Below are positions 12,904-17,136 of a stretch of 17,136 bases of DNA, piece by piece. This DNA comes from Acidobacteriaceae bacterium (lineage in GTDB: Bacteria; Acidobacteriota; Terriglobia; Terriglobales; Acidobacteriaceae). The translations under genes were made by a program, and so were the position numbers. The stretch is taken from NCBI GenBank assembly GCA_025462785.1, contig JAOAPG010000404.1:1-17136 (forward strand), in the 5' to 3' direction. A model generated the notes under the pieces. That model was not told the origin of the DNA. It saw only the letters and a list, made by a program, of their open reading frames with translations, and did not search any database. Each line of letters begins with the position of its first letter. The stretch's first letter is position 1.

Positions 12904-14037
12904 TTATTTTCTTCTGGATACCTTTGCGGATACCTTCTCTTTCTTTCCGCTCACCTTCTCCGCGCTTGATTGCTTTTCTTTTCCGAGCCGCTCTAACACT
13001 GCTGCCACAATCAGAGGCAGTCCCACGGTCGCGTCTACAAACACCTCACCAAATTTTCCGCCTTCTGCTGGTGGCACGAACTTGCCCCATGAAATTGCTT
13101 CGCTATAAGGACTCCCCGAGAGGCCGCCCCAATGGACTGGCTCCGGACATATCCGCACGCCATAGTGGTAGCGCTTAAGCGGAACATTCTCTCCGAGTCG
13201 CCGATGTCTCAGCTCGATGAATGGGCCGAATTGCTGCGACCAGTTGCGCGGCACTCCTCCACCGATCGTCAGGATTCCAAGCCGTGTCTGCCGCAAAAGA
13301 GTGGCGGCAAAGTGTTCTAGATCTTCAAAAGGATCGAAGCGCAGTTTGTGGCGTCCTGTTGATTCACGCAAACGATTATTCAGCGCGACATCCAACCCAA
13401 GTTCAGAGTCCGTGAACGCCGGCACAAAAACCGGCACGCCTTTCTCATAAGCGGATTTCAGAATGCCACGCTGTCCCACCCGTTTTGCCAGATGCTCACC
13501 GATGGTGTGATTCAGCTTGTAGGAGCAAACCACGTCGTTGTGATCCCAGCCCTCCAGGATTTCCGACATTACTTCTTCGACATCATCGAGGTTCTGCTCG
13601 GGTTCCAAAGTGTCGTAAATACGGTTATAGCCCTGTTCGTAGAGCTCTGTATCGGAAACGCCTGGGTTGTATCGGAAGTGCGATTTGCCAGTGGCTTCGA
13701 CCAGCCCGTGCGCCATCAAAGCGCCAGTTGAAACGATGGCGTTTACAATCCCGCGGTCAATGAGTTCCGAGATGATTAGGCCCTGCTTCGCAACCGTCAT
13801 CGCTCCCGCGAGGGTCATTACTACGAAGCAGTCCTTGTCGCGAGCCATGGCTTCGAGCACGTCTGCCGCTTCGCCAACTTGTCGACCGGTAAAGGCCGTC
13901 TTCGACATGGCGCGAACCAAGTCGTCAATCGAATGAACGCGATTTAGATCCAGCGGCTCCAGCGGAATCAGTCGATCTTCAATTGGGTTGTGCAGCTTGC
14001 GGTCGATTCCCGCGCCATCATGATTGCTGTGCTTCAA
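12904..14037 (-). CDS. speY: Deoxyhypusine-synthase-like protein (putative homospermidine/polyamine synthase)
   Basis: This 377-residue protein spans the whole DHS fold. Matching landmarks are TLAGAMTVAKQG (75-86), STGALMAHG (103-111), the PAFTDSELG segment (206-214, cf. PALTDGSLG in eukaryotic DHS), TIGGGVP (257-263), EAISWGK (313-319) and VFVDATVGLPLIVA (332-345). True DHS moves an aminobutyl group from spermidine to a lysine of eIF5A; bacteria lack eIF5A, so a small amine acceptor is expected, such as putrescine giving homospermidine. In classical DHS the catalytic lysine follows GGGV-x (GGGVVKHH in human); here the residue is R264 (GGGVPRNW). This may be typical of the bacterial clade. 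The tail (about 352-377) is Lys/Ser-rich with repeated KVS units. The start is TTG 14037, supported by an SD 7 nt upstream. Neighbours make putrescine from arginine. The symbol speY is used for such proteins; the exact product is not proven. Confidence 0.88.
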   Translation of the reverse strand: MKHSNHDGAGIDRKLHNPIEDRLIPLEPLDLNRVHSIDDLVRAMSKTAFTGRQVGEAADVLEAMARDKDCFVVMTLAGAMTVAKQGLIISELIDRGIVNAIVSTGALMAHGLVEATGKSHFRYNPGVSDTELYEQGYNRIYDTLEPEQNLDDVEEVMSEILEGWDHNDVVCSYKLNHTIGEHLAKRVGQRGILKSAYEKGVPVFVPAFTDSELGLDVALNNRLRESTGRHKLRFDPFEDLEHFAATLLRQTRLGILTIGGGVPRNWSQQFGPFIELRHRRLGENVPLKRYHYGVRICPEPVHWGGLSGSPYSEAISWGKFVPPAEGGKFGEVFVDATVGLPLIVAAVLERLGKEKQSSAEKVSGKKEKVSAKVSRRK

Positions 14038-14044
14038 TGTGAAC

Positions 14045-14049
14045 CCTCC
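14045..14049 (-). promoter_or_regulatory. Shine-Dalgarno selecting the TTG start of the DHS-like gene
   Basis: GGAGG on the minus strand lies 7 nt before TTG 14037. No in-frame ATG occurs until about codon 44, which is inside the conserved part, so TTG is well supported. Confidence 0.75.
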
Positions 14050-14173
14050 GACCTTTCTCGTATGCTTAAGCGAAAGATTACTCTACTAGAACGTTGGAGG
14101 TCGCGCTAGGCATGGGCCGCGCGATCAGCGCCGAGGGAACAATAACTGATATTCTGTTTACGTTGAGGAGAGA
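14050..14173. promoter_or_regulatory. Short divergent promoter region of the DHS-like gene and aguBA
   Basis: About 136 nt separate the two divergent start codons, so both promoters must lie here if they are not transcribed from further away. A TATTCT at 14150-14155 is a possible -10 for aguB. No operator-like palindrome or clear -35 could be identified. Confidence 0.35.
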
Positions 14174-15085
14174 TTGCTTCCGGTGCTTCCCGAAAAATTT
14201 AAAATTGGATTAGTCCAGATGTCAACGACGGCGGATCCTGAGCAGAATTTGCGACGTGCTCTGGATTATGTTCGTGATGCTGCCTCACGTGGCGCACAAG
14301 TTGTCTGTCTGCCGGAGCTTTTCCAGACACAATATTTTTGCCAACGGCAAGACGCGGCGCTGTTCGATTTGGCTGAACAGATTCCGGGGCCGACCACGGC
14401 CAAGCTTTCTGAGCTCGCAAAGCAGTTGAAAATCGTATTGGTCGCTTCCCTCTTTGAGAAGCGCGCTGCGGGGGTATATCACAACACGGCAGCGATGTTT
14501 GATGTCGATGGCAAGCTGCTCGGGCTCTACCGCAAGATGCACATCCCCGATGATCCACTTTATTACGAGAAATATTATTTCACTCCCGGTGATCTGGGTT
14601 TCCGTGCATTCGACACGGGTGTCGGCAGGATGGGGACACTGGTTTGCTGGGATCAATGGTATCCCGAAGGCGCTCGCATCACGGCAATGCAAGGCGCTCA
14701 GGTTCTGTTTTATCCGACCGCGATCGGCTGGCATCCCTCGGAAAAAGCCGAGTTCGGAATCGCTCAGCACGACGCTTGGCGAACCATTCAACGCGCTCAT
14801 GCAATTGCGAATGGCGTTTACGTCGCTGTGGTAAATCGTGTGGGCCACGAAACCGGAGACATACGCGGGAATTGTGTTCCGGGCGCCGGGCTGGAGTTTT
14901 GGGGCGGATCATTCATTTGTGATCCCTTTGGACGAGTGATTGCTGAAGCCTCACACGACAAAGAGGAAATCCTGATTGGCGAAGTGGATCTCAAAAACAT
15001 AGAAGATACTCGCCGGAATTGGCCTTTTCTGCGCGACCGCAGGATCGACAGCTATGCCCCGATCACCAGCCGGTTGATCGACTGA
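14174..15085 (+). CDS. aguB: N-carbamoylputrescine amidase
   Basis: This 303-residue protein is a nitrilase-superfamily amidohydrolase with the full Glu-Lys-Cys triad: E48 in CLPELFQTQYFC, K121 in YRKMHIPDD and C158 in VCWDQWYPEGAR. The sequences FQTQYFC, MHIPDDPLYYEKYYFTPGD (positions 122-140) and FYPTAIGWHP are characteristic of plant and bacterial N-carbamoylputrescine amidases, which hydrolyse N-carbamoylputrescine to putrescine, CO2 and NH3. The assignment is reinforced by agmatine deiminase, the preceding enzyme of the route, starting 2 nt after this stop. The start is drawn at TTG 14174, but the AGGAG at 14166-14170 is only 3 nt away; GTG 14183 (12 nt away) is an alternative three codons in. 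No ATG is available before the conserved FKIGLVQM. Confidence 0.95.
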   Translation: MLPVLPEKFKIGLVQMSTTADPEQNLRRALDYVRDAASRGAQVVCLPELFQTQYFCQRQDAALFDLAEQIPGPTTAKLSELAKQLKIVLVASLFEKRAAGVYHNTAAMFDVDGKLLGLYRKMHIPDDPLYYEKYYFTPGDLGFRAFDTGVGRMGTLVCWDQWYPEGARITAMQGAQVLFYPTAIGWHPSEKAEFGIAQHDAWRTIQRAHAIANGVYVAVVNRVGHETGDIRGNCVPGAGLEFWGGSFICDPFGRVIAEASHDKEEILIGEVDLKNIEDTRRNWPFLRDRRIDSYAPITSRLID

Positions 15086-15087
15086 GT

Positions 15088-16173
15088 ATGGCACCACGAT
15101 CTAAAAATAAAACAACTACCAGCGAGACGAAGGCGCGCGAGATTCCCGCACGCATGCCTGCCGAATGGGAGCCGCACGCCGCCACTTGGCTTGCATGGCC
15201 GCATTATCGGGATGACTGGCCAGGCAAGTTCGAACCGATTCCCTGGGTTTACGCCGAGATCATCCGTAATTTATCCAGGCACGAGAGAGTCGAACTCATT
15301 GTCAACGATACGGCTTCGGAAAAGCGTGCCCGCAAGGTTCTCAACCTCGCGAATGCACTGAATGACAATGTCCGATTTCACCGCTGGCCGACGAACCGTG
15401 TGTGGACACGTGATTCTGGTTGCAGTTTCGTATTGGCAGACACCTCCGTGCGTTCCGTAAAGTGGCGATTCAATGCCTGGGCAAAATATTCGAACTGGCA
15501 ACATGACGAAAAAATCGGCAGCCTCATGGGCAAGGTTGCTTCTGCCGAGGAAGTGCAGCCCGTCTTTGGAAAGCAGCGGGTTGTTCTCGAAGGCGGCTCC
15601 ATCGATGTGAACGGTCGTGGGACGCTTCTTACGACGGAAGAATGTTTGCTGAGTAAAGTTCAGCAGCGCAATCCGAAGATGAAATGTGCCGATTACGAAA
15701 AAGTATTTGCGGATCATTTGGGAATCAGTAATGTAATCTGGCTAGGTTCCGGCGTGACCGGGGACGATACTCACGGCCACGTTGATGACCTGACGCGCTT
15801 CGTCTCGCCGGACACAGTAGTCACCGTAGTCGAGGCTGATCCGAAGGACGCAAATTATGAATCGCTGCGAGAGAACGTGCGGCGGCTGCGCGATGCAACT
15901 GACCAAGATGGAAAGCCTCTCGCTGTAATTGATCTGCCAATGCCGTCGCCGGTGATTTTTGAAGATCGCAGATTGCCTGCGAGTTATGCCAATTTCTATA
16001 TCGCTAATGGAATCGTTCTGGTGCCGGTCTTCAACGACGCCAATGACCGAATCGCTTTAGACATTCTTTCCGACGTGTTTCCCGATCGCGAAATAATCGG
16101 AATTTATTGCGGAGACCTGATCTGGGGGTTTGGAGCGATCCATTGCATGACCCAGCAGCAACCGGCGAGTTAA
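15088..16173 (+). CDS. aguA: Agmatine deiminase
   Basis: This 361-residue protein belongs to the agmatine deiminase (peptidylarginine deiminase-like, guanidine-modifying) family and converts agmatine to N-carbamoylputrescine and NH3. Key parts: PAEWEPHAATWLAWPH (24-39), TRDSG with D109, VLEGGSID (166-173), THGHVDD (228-234) with the catalytic His and Asp, and catalytic C353 in GAIHCMTQQQPA. The usual RDxGP motif reads RDSGC here, a minor change. ATG 15088 lies 2 nt after the aguB stop, so the genes form a tight aguB-aguA unit, though aguA catalyses the earlier step. An in-frame ATG at 15019 lies inside aguB and is rejected because the conserved domain starts only about 20 residues after ATG 15088; the first 18 residues are Lys/Thr-rich. 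tadA follows 56 nt later. Confidence 0.96.
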   Translation: MAPRSKNKTTTSETKAREIPARMPAEWEPHAATWLAWPHYRDDWPGKFEPIPWVYAEIIRNLSRHERVELIVNDTASEKRARKVLNLANALNDNVRFHRWPTNRVWTRDSGCSFVLADTSVRSVKWRFNAWAKYSNWQHDEKIGSLMGKVASAEEVQPVFGKQRVVLEGGSIDVNGRGTLLTTEECLLSKVQQRNPKMKCADYEKVFADHLGISNVIWLGSGVTGDDTHGHVDDLTRFVSPDTVVTVVEADPKDANYESLRENVRRLRDATDQDGKPLAVIDLPMPSPVIFEDRRLPASYANFYIANGIVLVPVFNDANDRIALDILSDVFPDREIIGIYCGDLIWGFGAIHCMTQQQPAS

Positions 16174-16213
16174 ACAGCTCAGGACCTGCCGCATATGTTC
16201 AGCTCCAAGCCGC

Positions 16214-16219
16214 TACAAT
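16214..16219 (+). promoter_or_regulatory. -10-like TACAAT before tadA
   Basis: TACAAT ends 10 nt before ATG 16230, with no SD in between and no convincing -35. The geometry matches that at rph and DUF1015. Confidence 0.4.
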
Positions 16220-16229
16220 AGTTCTCCCG

Positions 16230-16691
16230 ATGTGTCCCGAAAACAACACTGACGAGCTCTGGATGGAAGAGGCGTTGCATGCGGCGCAGTGCGCCTTGCA
16301 GGAAGGCGAAGTTCCCGTCGGCGCGGTAGTCGTGCATGGAGGAAAAATTGTCGGCCGCGGCTGGAATCGTAATGTCACCACTTCTGATCCGACTGCTCAC
16401 GCCGAAGTTATTGCCTTGCGTGAGGCCGGAACGGTGCTCGGCAACCATCGTCTTGGGGATTGCGAACTGTTTGCTACAATTGAACCGTGCGCCATGTGCG
16501 CGGGGGCTATGGTTCATGCCCGTTTGAAGCGGCTGGTGTATGGATCCGATGATCCAAAAGCGGGTGCGGTTCATTCGGTAATTGAGGTCTTGAATCATCC
16601 TCGATTAAACCACCGGATGGAAGTGCTAAGCGGCGTATTGGCGGCTCGCTGCGCTGATTTAGTGCAATCGTTTTTCAGAACGCGTCGTTAG
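16230..16691 (+). CDS. tadA: tRNA-specific adenosine deaminase TadA
   Basis: This 153-residue protein is a cytidine-deaminase-fold zinc enzyme. It has the HAE motif (H57 zinc ligand, E59 proton shuttle) in TAHAEVIALRE and PCAMC (C87, C90 zinc ligands). VPVGAVVV (28-35) and YGSDDPKAGA are TadA-specific neighbours. It deaminates wobble A34 to inosine in tRNA-Arg(ACG), needed to read CGN codons. Length is normal for the family. The start is ATG 16230; ATG 16263 (MEEALHAAQ) is an alternative 11 codons in. A longer in-frame extension to 16107 would overlap aguA in another frame and is not family-like. The stop lies 71 nt before tRNA-Ser. Confidence 0.95.
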   Translation: MCPENNTDELWMEEALHAAQCALQEGEVPVGAVVVHGGKIVGRGWNRNVTTSDPTAHAEVIALREAGTVLGNHRLGDCELFATIEPCAMCAGAMVHARLKRLVYGSDDPKAGAVHSVIEVLNHPRLNHRMEVLSGVLAARCADLVQSFFRTRR

Positions 16692-16762
16692 CTGGAGTCG
16701 TTCGTTTTTGCCCACAATGAAGACCAGGCGCATGCGTACTTAGTACTGGAATTGTCCGACGC

Positions 16763-16852
16763 GGAGAGGTGCGTGAGTGGTTGAAACGATCCGCCTCGAA
16801 AGCGGACATACCTTAACGGGTATCGGGGGTTCAAATCCCTCCCTCTCCGCCA
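16763..16852 (+). tRNA. tRNA-Ser (anticodon CGA)
   Basis: The 90-nt gene folds as a class II tRNA. The acceptor is GGAGAGG (16763-16769) with CCTCTCC (16842-16848), discriminator G and encoded CCA (16850-16852). The anticodon stem TCCGC/GCGGA encloses CTCGAAA with anticodon CGA at 16797-16799, which reads UCG. The T arm GGGGG/CCCTC (one G-U pair) encloses TTCAAAT. The long variable arm, about 18 nt between 16807 and 16824, is the serine hallmark. Confidence 0.96.
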
Positions 16853-17136
16853 TATTAAACTTTCCTCGAAAATTGCTATCGAGCACGTTCGCTTAAACAA
16901 ATCCTTTGATTCTCTCTGCATTCCCCGGCATTCGCAATTGCGAAATCACCCTGGGAACGGTCCCACTACGTAACCTGTTGGTCCGGCTTCATTTCACCGT
17001 GTCGGGCGAGGCTTATCGCGTAAAACGGCAACACCCATCATGGCCATCTGCCATCGACTACTAAAGAAATAGTACGGGAAGAAAAACGAATTCATTGCAA
17101 GCCAGAGTACGTGATCTAATCCTGACCTATCCCGGA
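16853..17136. other. Region after tRNA-Ser without a confident gene
   Basis: This 284-nt stretch has no recognised gene. On the minus strand, a frame open to the right edge (17134 down to the TGA at 16994, 46 codons) encodes a hydrophobic, aromatic-rich peptide with LDHVLWLAMNSFFFPYYFF and ends KPRPTR. It could be the C-terminus of a membrane protein, but it is too short to judge. No repeat of the tRNA 3' end is seen that would mark an integration site. Confidence 0.4.

Noticed and set aside
14285..14848. Minus-strand frame of 187 codons inside aguB.
   Set aside because: Antisense to a full-length enzyme with an intact catalytic triad.
16107..16229. N-terminal extension of TadA.
   Set aside because: It overlaps the end of aguA in a different frame and is unlike TadA N-termini.
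16688..16921. Minus-strand open frame across tRNA-Ser encoding a peptide with GRDLNPRYPLRY.
   Set aside because: It is the antisense of the tRNA-Ser gene. Peptides with GRDLNPRYP are a known spurious annotation from such antisense frames.
16994..17134. Hydrophobic minus-strand frame open to the right edge.
   Set aside because: Only 46 codons are visible with no recognisable domain. It is mentioned in the region entry but not called a gene.
16853..17136. tRNA-Ser 3' end as an integration (att) site for a mobile element.
   Set aside because: No second copy of the tRNA 3' end and no integrase gene is visible within the window.
1..17136. CRISPR arrays, insertion sequences, prophage or toxin-antitoxin genes.
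   Set aside because: No regular spaced repeats, transposase, integrase or phage genes were seen; the gene content is housekeeping and metabolic.

Overview
The window is a dense bacterial chromosome segment of moderately high GC. It carries 14 genes that can be supported with confidence on both strands, one tRNA gene, and one gene cut by the left edge. The best guess for the source is a soil-type Acidobacteriota (Koribacter/Terriglobia-like). This rests on two tandem secreted VWFA proteins of the type expanded in that phylum, a bacterial deoxyhypusine-synthase-like gene, a SET-domain protein, and the style of the intergenic repeats. It is an inference; no ribosomal marker is present.

Layout. 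Positions 1-2860 (minus strand): a transsulfuration/cysteine module, with a CysK/CBS-fold PLP enzyme, then a cystathionine gamma-synthase/lyase-type enzyme, then a MmcQ/YjbR protein cut by the window edge. The gap between the two PLP genes holds a diverged tandem duplication that includes a copy of the metB-like gene's own 5' end. Positions 3001-5164 (minus): two paralogous exported VWFA proteins with intact MIDAS motifs, overlapping by 17 bp. Positions 5574-10879 (plus): a DUF1015 protein, an N-acetylmuramoyl-L-alanine amidase overlapping a GerMN-domain membrane protein, RNase PH, and a LacD-type aldolase ending at a strong bidirectional terminator. Positions 10967-11963 (minus): a stand-alone CheY-like receiver and a SET-domain protein with a complete post-SET zinc motif. 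Positions 12220-16173: a polyamine neighbourhood with pyruvoyl-dependent arginine decarboxylase (plus), a DHS-like protein (minus), then N-carbamoylputrescine amidase and agmatine deiminase (plus). The right end has tadA, tRNA-Ser(CGA) and a stretch with no confident gene.

How the genes work together. The polyamine genes form a complete route from arginine to agmatine, N-carbamoylputrescine and putrescine. The DHS-like protein is the candidate for the next step, because bacteria lack the eIF5A substrate of true DHS. It has Arg where classical DHS has its catalytic Lys. Three of the four polyamine genes appear to start with TTG, while nearly every other gene here starts with ATG.

A second theme is transcription. 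Several genes (DUF1015, amidase, rph, tadA and the CysK-like gene) have a -10-like hexamer only 9-11 nt before the start codon and no Shine-Dalgarno sequence. This suggests leaderless or near-leaderless mRNAs. lacD, the GerMN gene, the arginine decarboxylase gene and the DHS-like gene instead have good SD sequences.
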